Below, in pieces: positions 17,849-26,629 of a DNA stretch of 50,739 bases (position 1 is the stretch's first letter; each line of letters opens with the position of its first letter). The position numbers were made by a program, and so were the translations under genes. Below the pieces are notes generated by a model. That model made no database searches and was not told the DNA's origin. It saw only the letters and a list, made by a program, of their open reading frames with translations. The stretch is from Frankia sp. QA3 (lineage in GTDB: Bacteria; Actinomycetota; Actinomycetes; Frankiales; Frankiaceae). The stretch is from the NCBI RefSeq assembly GCF_000262465.1, contig NZ_CM001489.1:6105157-6155895 (forward strand), read 5' to 3'.

Positions 17849-18534
17849 CGGCACGCCGGCGCGTGCACTAATCGCGCGGTCCGACGGTCCGACGGCCGCG
17901 GAAAGTGACGTGGGCGCGGTCCGGACTCTGGTGGTCCGGACTGCGCCGAACCGGAGCGTGTATGCCACCCCGCGTGGGTCCCACGTCGGGGGTGCGGGGG
18001 CGCGGCGGCGGGGTTTCAGGGCCGTGTCAGGATCGTGACGTGGCCGCGGGCCGGCCGTCCCGGATGGGTGGCGACGAGCGGCCAGGCCCGGCGGAGCCGG
18101 GACCCGGCGGGACGGAATACGTGTGCTTCCGTCCTCGGTCGGGGTGCGGCGACCCATCCGGTGATGCGGCCGACCGTGGCCGGAGGACCACGCCTTGCAG
18201 GAGTGGAATCCTGCACGTGATAATCCGGCTCCTTTCCGTGAGAATGTATGCGGACCTCGACTGCTCCAGCGCAATACGTGGCCCCGGTAATCGTCGGATC
18301 GCGGTGCGCATGGAGAGGCCTGATCACCCTTCCCTGGCGTGAGGGTTTGGCCGCGCGAGTCTTCCGTCGCGGCAGAATCCGCCGACCGTGCCGCTCGTGG
18401 TGGCGGGAAGGTGGTACTACCGCTATTGACCGTTGATCGAGTGCCCCTAATAGTGGGTGGCCAGCTGCTGTGGTGGAGCGCGGAGTTCATTCACTCCGGC
18501 AGATCACCGATGGGGCAACGGGAGGTTGTGGCGG
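17849..18534. other. Intergenic region between gcvP and the FkbM gene
   Basis: Beyond the hairpin at 17851 there is a short direct repeat of GGTCCGAC near 17878-17895 and an inverted repeat with 7-bp arms (TGCAGGA 18196-18202, TCCTGCA 18209-18215). Short minus-strand frames overlap here but have no good starts or recognisable products. The 3' 300 bp are less GC-rich and probably contain the promoter of the methyltransferase gene. Confidence 0.45.
17851..17866 (+). terminator. Short hairpin just after gcvP
   Basis: GCACGC, loop CGGC, GCGTGC forms a perfect 6-bp stem beginning 2 nt after the gcvP stop. No T-run follows, as is common in high-GC actinobacteria. It is a plausible but unproven terminator. 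Confidence 0.45.
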
Positions 18535-19287
18535 ATGGATCCTCGGGTGGAAAAGCAGCTTGCTCAGCTCCGCCGGAAGGCGGTCGATTTGGGCCTCGGT
18601 CCGGCGTTGAAGCTGGTGCGTGACAACGTCGTGCCGACGGCTCGGCGCAATCGCAATGACGACCGCCATCTGGCGCTGCTGCTGTCGTTCGTGTTGCGGG
18701 AGAACTCCAACTGCATCGACGTGGGCGCACATCGTGGAGACGTGCTCCGGACGATCCTGCAGCATGCCCCACGGGGACGGCACGTCGCCTACGAGCCGCT
18801 GCCCCACATGGCGGCGTCGCTGACGACCGACTTCCCGATGGTCCAGGTGCGCCAGGCCGCGCTGTCGGACAAACCCGGGGTGCTGCCGTTCACCTACGTC
18901 CGCAGCCGGCCCGCGTACAGCGGGCTGCGCGACCGGGTGCCGGACACCGAGGACGTCGAGCAGATCGAGGTGGCGGTCGAGGTCCTCGACGAGGCGCTGC
19001 CCGCGGACTACCAGCCGGCCCTCATCAAGGTCGATGTCGAAGGCGCCGAGTACGGAGTGTTCCGCGGCGCCCGGAAACTGATCTCCGCCAGCCGGCCGCA
19101 TCTGGTCTTCGAGTTCGGCGCCGGGGCGCGCGACTACGGCACGACGGCGGATGAGATGTACACACTGCTCGACGATGATCTGGGTCTTCGGATCTTCGAC
19201 CTGGACGGCGACGGTCCGTACACCCTGCCGAAGTTCCGGGACACCTTCGAGACCGGTCGCCATTTCAACTTCGTCGCGCATCCCTGA
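18535..19287 (+). CDS. FkbM family methyltransferase
   Basis: 250 aa. The ATG at 18535 follows GGAGG at 18521-18525. The SAM-binding motif CIDVGAHRGDVL lies at about 61-72, with the acidic loop YEPLP and the FkbM signature KVDVEGAEYGVFRGA at about 165-179. FkbM-type enzymes O-methylate sugars or polyketide hydroxyls. No glycan or polyketide genes flank it, so the acceptor is unknown. It appears monocistronic. Confidence 0.93.
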   Translation: MDPRVEKQLAQLRRKAVDLGLGPALKLVRDNVVPTARRNRNDDRHLALLLSFVLRENSNCIDVGAHRGDVLRTILQHAPRGRHVAYEPLPHMAASLTTDFPMVQVRQAALSDKPGVLPFTYVRSRPAYSGLRDRVPDTEDVEQIEVAVEVLDEALPADYQPALIKVDVEGAEYGVFRGARKLISASRPHLVFEFGAGARDYGTTADEMYTLLDDDLGLRIFDLDGDGPYTLPKFRDTFETGRHFNFVAHP

Positions 19288-19972
19288 CGTCGGCCACTGG
19301 GCCTGCGCACCGGCCGGTGCCCGAGCGGCCGGCGTTGACGAGGCCACTCGGGCGGGGCCGGCTCATCACGACCGACTCTCGGCGCCGCGGTGTTCGCGCC
19401 CCACGACCGCGGTGGGCGGCCCGGGCGGGAGCCGGAAGGACCATCCGGGTGCGTCGAGGGTCCCCTTGATATGCCGATGGGCCGTATACGTGGTTGCGCA
19501 CCCGGTGAGTGGGAGCGGAGAACAAGACTCGGACAAGAGTCCATATGAGGACTCAAACGTCTGTGTACGAAGAGCGACGATTCGGTACGGTTTCGGAAGG
19601 TCGCGGCGATCGACCCATCGGAACCACCCGGACGCAGACCGGTGCCGCCGCAGCTGCCGGATCCGGTAGTGGATCGCCGGGAGGCATCGGGCGTACGCGG
19701 CCGGTAGGCGCACCACCCGTCTGGTCAACTGAGAGGCTGCACATGGCCTGGTCCCCCCGGGGTGGCTGTTCGCCGCCAGCCGGTCCTGCACCGTCGACGA
19801 GCCCGAGGTCGTCGGTGGACCATCCGACGACCGTCCTGCCGCAGGCCGTCCCCCGACGCCACCGTGTCCCCGCACCGGGTGGGCGGCCCAGGTTCGGGCT
19901 TGGGGCCACGTCGGCGTCACCGCCTTCGCCGCCGCCGTCCCGAACGGATCCCGCGTCCCGAACCGAGGGGTG
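19288..19972. other. Intergenic region upstream of the GGDEF gene
   Basis: These 685 bp contain an AT-richer patch with interleaved dyads at 19526-19554. A plus-strand frame from 19509 runs to a TGA at 19971-19973 that overlaps the GGDEF start. Its Pro/Ser/Arg-rich translation resembles nothing known, and a later ATG at 19743 is the only sensible start. I treat it as unproven. Confidence 0.45.
19526..19554. promoter_or_regulatory. Interleaved GACTC/GAGTCC dyads, possible operator
   Basis: GACTC (19526) pairs with GAGTC (19537), and GAGTCC (19537-19542) pairs with GGACTC (19549-19554) around ATATGA. The middle arm can therefore pair with either side. The position about 420 bp upstream of the GGDEF gene and low local GC suggest a protein-binding site or an RNA switch. 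This is inference only. Confidence 0.35.
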
Positions 19973-22900
19973 ATGCCGGCCCCGCAGCGGCGCGCCTGGC
20001 CGGGTCACGCCTGGCTCGCCTATCTCTGTGCCGGCCTGGTTGCGGTCATCGGATACGTCCTGCCGCCCGCGGCGGGTACCGGGCTCGGCTTCCGGACGGC
20101 GTTGTACCTGCTGGTGGGCCTGTCGGCCGCAGGTGCTCTGCTCGCCGGCCCGCGCCGCTGCGCCGCCCCCGTCCCGCGGTGCGGCTGGGGGCTCCTCGCG
20201 GGCAGTCAGGTTCTCTACGCGGGAACCGGCGCGGCCCTCTCCATCCACTCCGATGTGTCCTCGGTCACAGTTGGGGTGGCGGCGGACATCGTTCTGCTCC
20301 TCCGCTATCCGCTGCTGGTCGCGGGCCTGCTGGCACTGCTGCGGGCGCGTGGTCCCGGGCGGAGCGTGGCCAGCCTGTTGGACACCGCGATGCTTCTTGC
20401 CGCGGGGTTTCTGCTGTCCTGGGTGTATCTGGCGGCACCGGCGGTGCGGGCTGAGGGCGCCTCGGCGGCCGGGATCGTCCCGGTGGTGTGCGCCGCGGCG
20501 GGTCTGGCGGTGGCCGGTGTGACCATCCGGCTCGCGACGGGGGACGGCGAGCGCCCGGCGACGTTGCTTCTGCTGGCAGGTGGGGTGCTCGTGAGCGTGG
20601 CTGCGGACGCCGTCGAGGTGTTCGCCCGCATCGGTGACACCGGCGTGGGTGGCATGGGCGGTTCGGGTGGCACGACGGTCGACGGCCGGGACGCCGCTCG
20701 GCTGGTGAGCGCCCTGCTTCTCGCCGCCGCCGCGCTCCATCCCTCGCTGGCCCGATCGGGCCAGTCGGTGGCGGTGCCGGCAGTGCCGGCAGTGCCGGTC
20801 CGGGATGGGTGGCGGTTGGCCGCGTTATGTGGCGTCGGGCTGGTCGGACCGGTGGTGCTCGGCGTGCAGGCCGGCCGCGGCGATCTGCGCGACGTCGGCG
20901 TGATCGCGGTGGTGAGTGCCGGGATCGTGCTTCTGATCATCACCCGGATGGCCCGGCTGGAGGCCGACCAGCGACACCTCGCGATCACAGATGGCCTGAC
21001 CGGGCTACGGACCCGCCGGTACTTGGAGGCCGAGATGCGGGTCGCCGCCCGGCGGGCACGCCGAGTCGGCTCGGGGATGGGCCTGCTGCTTGTCGACGTC
21101 GACCACTTCAAGTCCGTGAACGACCGGTTCGGCCATCCGGCCGGCGACCAGGTGTTGACGGAGGTGGCCCGGCGACTGCTCATGGTGACCCGCCCGGGGG
21201 ATGTCGTGGCCCGCTACGGCGGGGAGGAGTTCGCGCTGCTCGCGCTGGACGTGCGGGGCGATGCGCTGGCGGACATCGCCGAGCGGCTGCGGCTCGGGGT
21301 GGGTCGGGAGCCCGTGGAGGTAGCGCTGCCTGCGCCGACCGCCGCAGCGTCCGCCGACTGGTCGGCCGCGTCCCCCGGCGTGGGGGCCGCGCCGGCGGCA
21401 GGTGTCCCCGCCCCGCCGGACGGTACCGGCGCTGTCGTGCGGTCGGGTGGGCCGGGCCTGCGGGAGAACGGTCCGGGCGAGCCCGTGGGGAGTGCCGCGC
21501 CTGCGCCGGGTGATGCCGGCGTGCCGATGGACGGGGCCGCGCTCCGGGCAGCTGGTACAGGGAGCCGGACGGGCGGTGTCGGTGCGGCGGTGGGCGAGAG
21601 CGGCGCTGGTTCCAGCAGGGGCGTCCCCGAGCCGGGGGATGCGCCATCTCGCGGCTGGGCGGCGGGTCTCACCGCCCGCACGGGCAGCGCCGGTTCGCCG
21701 CCGGACGGTGCCACCACGGCGGTGAGCGGGGGCGCCGTGGCGGCCGATGCCGTCCCGGCGGCGGATGCCCTCCGGGCCGCGGGGAGCACCGCGACAACGA
21801 CGGACGGGACCGGCCGGCGAGGTGCGGCGGGTCGGCTCCGGACCGTCGCGGGCGCCGGGGCGTCGTCGCTGCCCGTGCCGGTGACGGTCTCGGTCGGCGG
21901 TGCCGTCCTGCCCGACCACGCGGACGACGTCTTCGCGCTGGTCGCGGCCGCGGACCGCGCCTTATACGCGGCTAAGGAGGCGGGCCGGGATCGGGTCGCG
22001 ATCGGTCCGGAGGGGTCGGTACCGGCGGGGCACGTCCCGTCTGCGACACCGGCACCCCCCGATCGGGCCTCGCCCCGCCCGCGGCCGGCCCGACTGACGA
22101 CGGTCGGTCGCCCGGCGCTCGACTCCCCACCATCCCGTCGATCCCCGATGGACTGGCCTGCCGGCGATCGTCCCGCGGCCGACAGGTTCACGGTAGATCC
22201 ACTCGGCATCGGCCCACCCGCGCTCCTGCGGCCTGCCGTTGATCTGTTCGGATCCGTGCTCCCCCCGATCGTGCGGTCTGCCCTCGATTCGCTCGGGATG
22301 GGTCTGCCAGTCGGTGATTCTCGGGCGCCCGGCCGGTGGATGGACGGTCCTCAGCTGGCGGAGCCGGCCGGGAACGATCCGCCGGGCGTCCCCCGGCCGG
22401 GTGCACCACCTGGTGCACCCGGCGCGCCGGCGTCCGGGTGGGATGGGCTGTGGGCCGGTGATGACGGCGAAGTAGCCCGATCGGGCCGTGCGAACACCAC
22501 CAATCCGGACGGCACACCGGCCGCGCTTGCCGAGCCTGTGGCGGTCGACGCGGCCACCTCGGCGGTCGCCGCCGCGGTGGCCGCGGTGCTGGCCGTGGAG
22601 CCGCGCGAGCTGCCCAGGCGCCTGCCCGACGGCATCGAATGCCTGCGCCGGATCGCCGAGCAGGTCGACGCCTGGCACGCGCCGCGCGCGGACGGCCGGG
22701 CGGTGGCGCACTGGCTCGGCGAGGTGTTGACCGTGCTCGGCTATGCCGCCGTGGCGCGGCACCGGGCCCGGCTTGCCGGGCGGTTGCACAATGTGGGAAA
22801 GATCCTTCTTCCGCCGCACGTCCTGGCTCGACGGGGCCCCCTGGACGTCGAGGAGTGGCGGCTGATCCGGATGCACCCGCTGATGGGCGCGAACCTGCTC

Positions 22901-23308
22901 GCCCAGGTGCCGGGTCTGCGGATCGAGGCTGAGATCGTCGCCCAGCAGCGGGAGTGGTTCGGCGGGGGTGGCTATCCCAACGGGATCGCCGGGTCCCGGA
23001 TCCGGATGGAGGCACGGGCCCTCGCGGTCTGTACCGCCTGGGCGGCGATGCGCGGCGGGCGCGGCGGGCGGGATCCCCTGAGCGGACCCGCCGCCCGTGA
23101 ACAGCTGCTGGCGGGGCGCGCCACCCAGTTCGACCCGATGGTCGTCGACGTCTTCCTCGCGCTGGAGTCGGACCGGCGGGTCGGGCTGCCCCACCCGGGC
23201 GACCGGCTTACGACCACCCCGGCCGCGCGGGCGGCCACCCGGCCCGTGCTGGGACTCGCCCGGCCGCGCGCCGGTGTCCCAGCCGTGATGCTGACCGAGG
23301 GAGACTGA
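19970..23308 (+). CDS. Membrane GGDEF diguanylate cyclase with split domain and degenerate HD-GYP domain
   Basis: 1112 aa from the GTG at 19970; the ATG at 19973 is equally possible. About eight hydrophobic segments fill residues 10-325. The GGDEF domain starts at ITDGLTGLRTRRYLE, with DVDHFKSVNDRFGH, the active site GGEEF at 417-421 and an intact inhibitory RxxD (R408-D411). After RLRLGVGREPVEVALP (about 454) a Gly/Ala/Pro-rich insert of about 180 aa interrupts the domain, which resumes at VTVSVGGAVLP (about 638). Another disordered block leads to an HD-GYP-like domain (about 870-1080) where HDxGK is HNVGK (H940, N941) and the HHE triplet is QQR (992-994). It is predicted to make c-di-GMP with feedback inhibition and to lack phosphodiesterase activity. 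Confidence 0.9.
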   Translation: MMPAPQRRAWPGHAWLAYLCAGLVAVIGYVLPPAAGTGLGFRTALYLLVGLSAAGALLAGPRRCAAPVPRCGWGLLAGSQVLYAGTGAALSIHSDVSSVTVGVAADIVLLLRYPLLVAGLLALLRARGPGRSVASLLDTAMLLAAGFLLSWVYLAAPAVRAEGASAAGIVPVVCAAAGLAVAGVTIRLATGDGERPATLLLLAGGVLVSVAADAVEVFARIGDTGVGGMGGSGGTTVDGRDAARLVSALLLAAAALHPSLARSGQSVAVPAVPAVPVRDGWRLAALCGVGLVGPVVLGVQAGRGDLRDVGVIAVVSAGIVLLIITRMARLEADQRHLAITDGLTGLRTRRYLEAEMRVAARRARRVGSGMGLLLVDVDHFKSVNDRFGHPAGDQVLTEVARRLLMVTRPGDVVARYGGEEFALLALDVRGDALADIAERLRLGVGREPVEVALPAPTAAASADWSAASPGVGAAPAAGVPAPPDGTGAVVRSGGPGLRENGPGEPVGSAAPAPGDAGVPMDGAALRAAGTGSRTGGVGAAVGESGAGSSRGVPEPGDAPSRGWAAGLTARTGSAGSPPDGATTAVSGGAVAADAVPAADALRAAGSTATTTDGTGRRGAAGRLRTVAGAGASSLPVPVTVSVGGAVLPDHADDVFALVAAADRALYAAKEAGRDRVAIGPEGSVPAGHVPSATPAPPDRASPRPRPARLTTVGRPALDSPPSRRSPMDWPAGDRPAADRFTVDPLGIGPPALLRPAVDLFGSVLPPIVRSALDSLGMGLPVGDSRAPGRWMDGPQLAEPAGNDPPGVPRPGAPPGAPGAPASGWDGLWAGDDGEVARSGRANTTNPDGTPAALAEPVAVDAATSAVAAAVAAVLAVEPRELPRRLPDGIECLRRIAEQVDAWHAPRADGRAVAHWLGEVLTVLGYAAVARHRARLAGRLHNVGKILLPPHVLARRGPLDVEEWRLIRMHPLMGANLLAQVPGLRIEAEIVAQQREWFGGGGYPNGIAGSRIRMEARALAVCTAWAAMRGGRGGRDPLSGPAAREQLLAGRATQFDPMVVDVFLALESDRRVGLPHPGDRLTTTPAARAATRPVLGLARPRAGVPAVMLTEGD

Positions 23309-23314
23309 CGACAC

Positions 23315-24022
23315 ATGAGCGAGTCCGCCGTGCAGCTGCTGGATGCCGTCCGGGCCGAGCTTGCGCCCGCACCCGACGCGAACCGGTTCGTGGCCGAGGT
23401 TGCCCGGGGAGGTGCGCCGCTGTCCTCCGTCGCGGCGCTGGCCGCCGAGGAGTCCCGGGTGGTCCCGAGCGATCGCCGCAGCTTCCTGTTCCTCGCCGCG
23501 CGGGCCGCGGACACCGTGGCCGGGGAGTTCTTCTCGGCGCTGGCCGCGGGGGAAAGCCAGGCCGCGGTCACCCTGGCTCCGCTCGCCGAGGCCGCCGGTA
23601 TGGACCAGGCGGCCCTCGCGGCCTACCAGGTTCGCCCGCAGGCGCAGGCCTATCCGGCCTATGTGGCCTGGCTTGCTCTGAACGCCGACCCTGCCGAGGT
23701 GGTGATCGCCACCGTCGCGAACTTCGCGGCCTGGGGCTCGTACTGTGCCGCGCTCGGCACGGCGCTGCGGGCGGACTATGGCTTCGGCGACGACGCCTGC
23801 GCGTTCTTCGACTTCTTCGCCGGTGGCGCGCAGGAGCTGGAGCGCCTGGCGGTCGACGCCGTGGCGCAGGCGCTGAGCGCCGGACAGCCGCTCGCCCGCG
23901 CCCGTGAGTACGGCAGGCTGCTGCAGGGCTACGAGCTGATGTTCTGGGACATGCTCGCCGACCTGCCGGCACCTCCCGACTCCAGCGATGGTCGCCGTCG
24001 CCCGATCGGCCCGGCATCCTGA
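23315..24022 (+). CDS. TenA/THI-4-like protein (thiaminase II fold)
   Basis: 235 aa, starting 6 bp after the GGDEF stop, so very likely co-transcribed. The helical pattern with YPAYVAWLALNADPAEVVIATVANFAAWGSYCAALGTAL fits the TenA heme-oxygenase-like fold; the Cys in WGSYC sits where TenA enzymes have their conserved cysteine. TenA proteins hydrolyse aminopyrimidine thiamine breakdown products, but some members have other roles. Pairing with a cyclic-di-GMP protein is unusual and gives no clear functional hint. Family assignment is by pattern only. Confidence 0.7.
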   Translation: MSESAVQLLDAVRAELAPAPDANRFVAEVARGGAPLSSVAALAAEESRVVPSDRRSFLFLAARAADTVAGEFFSALAAGESQAAVTLAPLAEAAGMDQAALAAYQVRPQAQAYPAYVAWLALNADPAEVVIATVANFAAWGSYCAALGTALRADYGFGDDACAFFDFFAGGAQELERLAVDAVAQALSAGQPLARAREYGRLLQGYELMFWDMLADLPAPPDSSDGRRRPIGPAS

Positions 24023-24611
24023 TCCGTTCGGGCAGCCAGGCGGGGCCGCGTGCGACGGTGGCCGGACGTGACATCGCCCGATCGGCCGGGTCGGGGAGTG
24101 GGCGGATCCGGCGGGTCGATGCCGGCCTGGCATCGGCAGGCCCGGCAGCGGGTAGTTCCTTCCCGATCGGTCCCGAAGCAACCGCTCCGAGCGCTTGGTC
24201 GGATACCCAACGTAACCGTGTGGGACGGTAGTGCGGTTCCGGTGCGGCGCGCTGTGTTCGCACCCGGTCCCGGAAGTGGTGGTCGATACCCGTCGGGAAA
24301 GAGGGGGAGTGACGGATAGGGCCGCAACACCGATACTTTGACGCTCCAGCACCTGGCATGTGTCGGATGGGTCGTGCTCCGGAGGCCGCGAAGAGGACGC
24401 GGCGGACCCGAGCACGGGAGGTACCGGAAACGACCCGGGCGGGCGAGGCGTTGTGAACGGAGGTACGCAATCATGCGGTCGGCGGCACGAAGGGGAATCG
24501 CCCGGTCCGCGTGATACCCATCTCGCAACGTCCGTAGCAGATCCCCATAGGACGTCGTCACCGGTACGGGGGCTGTCCGTACCCAAGAAAGGTCACGAGA
24601 GAGGGGCGTCC
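24023..24611. other. Intergenic leader upstream of the glycosyltransferase gene
   Basis: This stretch has three exact CCGATCGG-type sites at its left end or just before it (24002, 24078, 24163). The right half is a possible leader, with a dyad GGTACGG...CCGTACC near 24562-24583 just before the ribosome site. An in-frame extension of the next gene to 24360 is possible, but its text (Gly/Arg-rich) does not look coding. Confidence 0.5.
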
Positions 24612-25682
24612 GTGCGAACGCTCGAACCCACCAGCCTCGACCTCGACACGATCGAGGTGGACAAGCTTGCCAAGGGCATCACCCTGAGCTTGTTGATCCC
24701 GGCCCGGGGCCCGGAGGCGGCCCGGACTCTCGGCGAGATCATCGCGCAGAACCGGCAGCGGTGGATGCAGGAACGCAGCGTGCTGGACGAGATCGGCGTC
24801 GTCGTCGATCCGTCCTCGGACGGGGACGAGCACGACCTCGTGCGCATCGCGACGGACGCGGGCGCGAGCTGGGTCGTCCGCGGGCAGTCCGTCCTGCAAC
24901 GCCATGCGGGCCGGGAGGCCGCGACGACCGGTGGGAAGGCCGGTGCCATGCGCAGCCTCGCCTACCTCGCGTTCGGCAACCGGCTCATTTTCCACGACGC
25001 CGATCTCGAAAGCTACGATCCGTATACGGTGGGGGTACTCGCCGCTGCGACGACCGCCGGTAACGCTCCGCTTTTCGTGAACGGAAGTTCGCGGAGGGTG
25101 ACGGGCGACGGCCAGCCTGGCGGGCGCACCACCGAGATGCTGCGATCGTTGTTGTCGAAACAGCTCGCCCGGTATGTGCCGTCCATCACGCGGACTATCC
25201 AGCCCCTGATCGGGGAGTTCGTCATCGACGCGGATGTCTTCGCGGCGCTCGCCTTCTCGCGCGGGTATGGCGTGGAGACCTCGCTGAAGGTTCTGGCACT
25301 CGACCTGCTCGACTACTCGGACAGCCTGCAGGTCGAGCTGCCGATCAAGTATCAGGTAGGCCAGCATTACCACAATCTCGTGAAACAGTTCCATGAGATT
25401 AGTTTCACAATCGATGTTCTGGAGGCGTACTTCCAGCGGCGCCGGGTCGATCCGCACGTCGCCATCTGGCAGATCGCCGACAACTACGACCTGCTATTTC
25501 CGGGCCGCACCTACACACTGCACCGGCCGCCGGGCTACGACGAGACGGATTTCGTCCCGCGCATGGGCTTCTACCAGCCGCTGGCCACGGCGCCGGCGTA
25601 TCAGGCCCGGCTTCCGGAGATCAAGAGTGCCCGCCGGGTCGCGCTGGACGCCCTGGAGCGCCGGATGCGCACGTCGGCCTGA
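24612..25682 (+). CDS. Family 81/GpgS-like glycosyltransferase
   Basis: 356 aa. The GTG at 24612 follows GAGAGAGGGG; the text upstream is not protein-like. The GT-A fold is indicated by LSLLIPARGPEAARTLGEII, the metal motif DAD in LIFHDADLESYDP, and later blocks TEMLRSLLSKQ, QPLIGEFVID and SRGYGVETSLKVL. These follow the order seen in glucosyl-3-phosphoglycerate synthase, which makes the precursor of methylglucose lipopolysaccharides and glucosylglycerate from UDP-glucose. Sequence drift around the acceptor site means mannosyl-glycerate or another polar acceptor is also possible. No gpgP phosphatase is adjacent. Confidence 0.8.
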   Translation: MRTLEPTSLDLDTIEVDKLAKGITLSLLIPARGPEAARTLGEIIAQNRQRWMQERSVLDEIGVVVDPSSDGDEHDLVRIATDAGASWVVRGQSVLQRHAGREAATTGGKAGAMRSLAYLAFGNRLIFHDADLESYDPYTVGVLAAATTAGNAPLFVNGSSRRVTGDGQPGGRTTEMLRSLLSKQLARYVPSITRTIQPLIGEFVIDADVFAALAFSRGYGVETSLKVLALDLLDYSDSLQVELPIKYQVGQHYHNLVKQFHEISFTIDVLEAYFQRRRVDPHVAIWQIADNYDLLFPGRTYTLHRPPGYDETDFVPRMGFYQPLATAPAYQARLPEIKSARRVALDALERRMRTSA

Positions 25683-25692
25683 CCTGATCTGC

Positions 25693-25720
25693 CCCGACCG
25701 GGCCAGACGGCCCGGTCGGG
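25693..25720. terminator. Bidirectional hairpin terminator between convergent genes
   Basis: CCCGACCGGGCC (25693-25704), loop AGAC, and GGCCCGGTCGGG (25709-25720) form a perfect 12-bp stem 10 nt after the glycosyltransferase stop. It serves as a terminator for that gene and possibly for the TetR gene that ends at 25777 on the other strand. Confidence 0.75.
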
Positions 25721-25740
25721 TGCTCTACGGCGGCCCATCC

Positions 25741-25760
25741 GGTCGGGGCATGCCCCGACC
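25741..25760. repeat. 20-bp perfect palindrome
   Basis: GGTCGGGGCATGCCCCGACC reads the same on both strands. It lies 16 bp before the end of the minus-strand TetR gene and probably acts as its terminator, or pairs with the neighbouring hairpin arms. Confidence 0.7.
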
Positions 25761-25776
25761 ATCGGGTCCGGTCGGG

Positions 25777-26520
25777 TCATGTCGTCGGCGCGGGCGGGCC
25801 TGTCGGGGCGATCGCCCGGCAGGCCTGGGCGAACACGTCGATCATCTGCCGGTCGAACAGGTCGGCGGGATCGTCGAGCGCCGGCGGGAGGTGGCCGAAG
25901 GTCTCCAGGGACAGGAAGCCGTGCAGCTGGGTCCATGCCGCCAGGCAGACCGCCATGCCGCCGGGGTCGATCGCCACCCCGTGGTCACCTGCCCAGGCCC
26001 GTAGCCTCGCGTACATCGCCGGGGTGAGCCCGGCGTCGATGTGGCCGGTGTCGACCAGCCCGGCCCCGATCGCCTCCGTCATGCAGCGGAAGAGCACGGC
26101 CACCGAGCGCTCCAGCTCGGCGGCCACCCGGCTGTCGACGGACCCGCCGTCCGGCACACGTGGGCCGAAGATCAACGTGTACTCGACAGCGTGGTCCAGC
26201 GCCCAGCGGCGGTGCGCCCGGGCGACGTCCAGCCAGCGGCCCAGATGGTCGTGCGGATCGGCCGCCGCGAACGCGGCCTCCAGGGCGTCCGCGAGCGAGG
26301 CGAAGCCGTCGGCCGTCAGTTCCGCCAGCAGGACCTCGCGGCTGTCCACGTAGCGGTACAGGGCCGAGGGGGCCATGCCCATCGCGCGCGCCACCCCCCG
26401 AAGGGACAGGGCAGCGGGACCGAGCTCCGCCAGCTGGGTGTGCGCGGTTCGCTTGATCTCGTCGAGGGTGGCCTGCCGTAGTCGTTCACGGCGGGGGACT
26501 GGACTACTCACAGCGGTCAT
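25777..26520 (-). CDS. TetR family regulator of the adjacent MMPL transporter
   Basis: 247 aa from the ATG at 26520; longer in-frame text upstream is rejected because it would cover the operator and transporter start. The N-terminal helix-turn-helix includes LSLRGVARAMGMAPSALYRYVDSREVLL (about 38-66). The C-terminal part carries CLAAWTQLHGFLSLETFGHLPP, the pattern of the WHG/TetR_C_13 domain. It diverges from the MMPL gene, with two copies of GAACACTGT between them, so it is most likely a local repressor of efflux. Ligand unknown. Confidence 0.9.
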   Translation of the reverse strand: MTAVSSPVPRRERLRQATLDEIKRTAHTQLAELGPAALSLRGVARAMGMAPSALYRYVDSREVLLAELTADGFASLADALEAAFAAADPHDHLGRWLDVARAHRRWALDHAVEYTLIFGPRVPDGGSVDSRVAAELERSVAVLFRCMTEAIGAGLVDTGHIDAGLTPAMYARLRAWAGDHGVAIDPGGMAVCLAAWTQLHGFLSLETFGHLPPALDDPADLFDRQMIDVFAQACRAIAPTGPPAPTT

Positions 26521-26535
26521 CGTCGATCTCGCAGT

Positions 26536-26598
26536 GAACACTGTCAACTTCGCATCACTCCGACCTTGACGAGAACACCCATCGCGAACACTGTTCTC
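26536..26598. promoter_or_regulatory. Dyad operator region between tetR and the MMPL gene
   Basis: GAACACTGT occurs at 26536-26544 and again exactly 50 bp later at 26586-26594. The second copy is a perfect dyad GAACACTGTTC and is enclosed by GAGAACA (26571-26577) and TGTTCTC (26592-26598). A TTGACG at 26566-26571 could be the -35 element of the transporter promoter, which the operator would cover. Confidence 0.6.
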
Positions 26599-26629
26599 TG
26601 TAGTGAGTGCCCCATCTGTGGAGGATTCC

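Noticed and set aside
14456..18490. A 1344-codon minus-strand frame across gcvP and the riboswitch
   Set aside because: Antisense shadow of gcvP; composition is Arg/Gly/His-rich and it would cover the riboswitch.
24360..24611. 84-residue N-terminal extension of the GpgS-like glycosyltransferase
   Set aside because: The extension is Gly/Arg/His-rich and not conserved-looking; the GTG at 24612 has a good purine-rich ribosome site and gives the expected family N-terminus.
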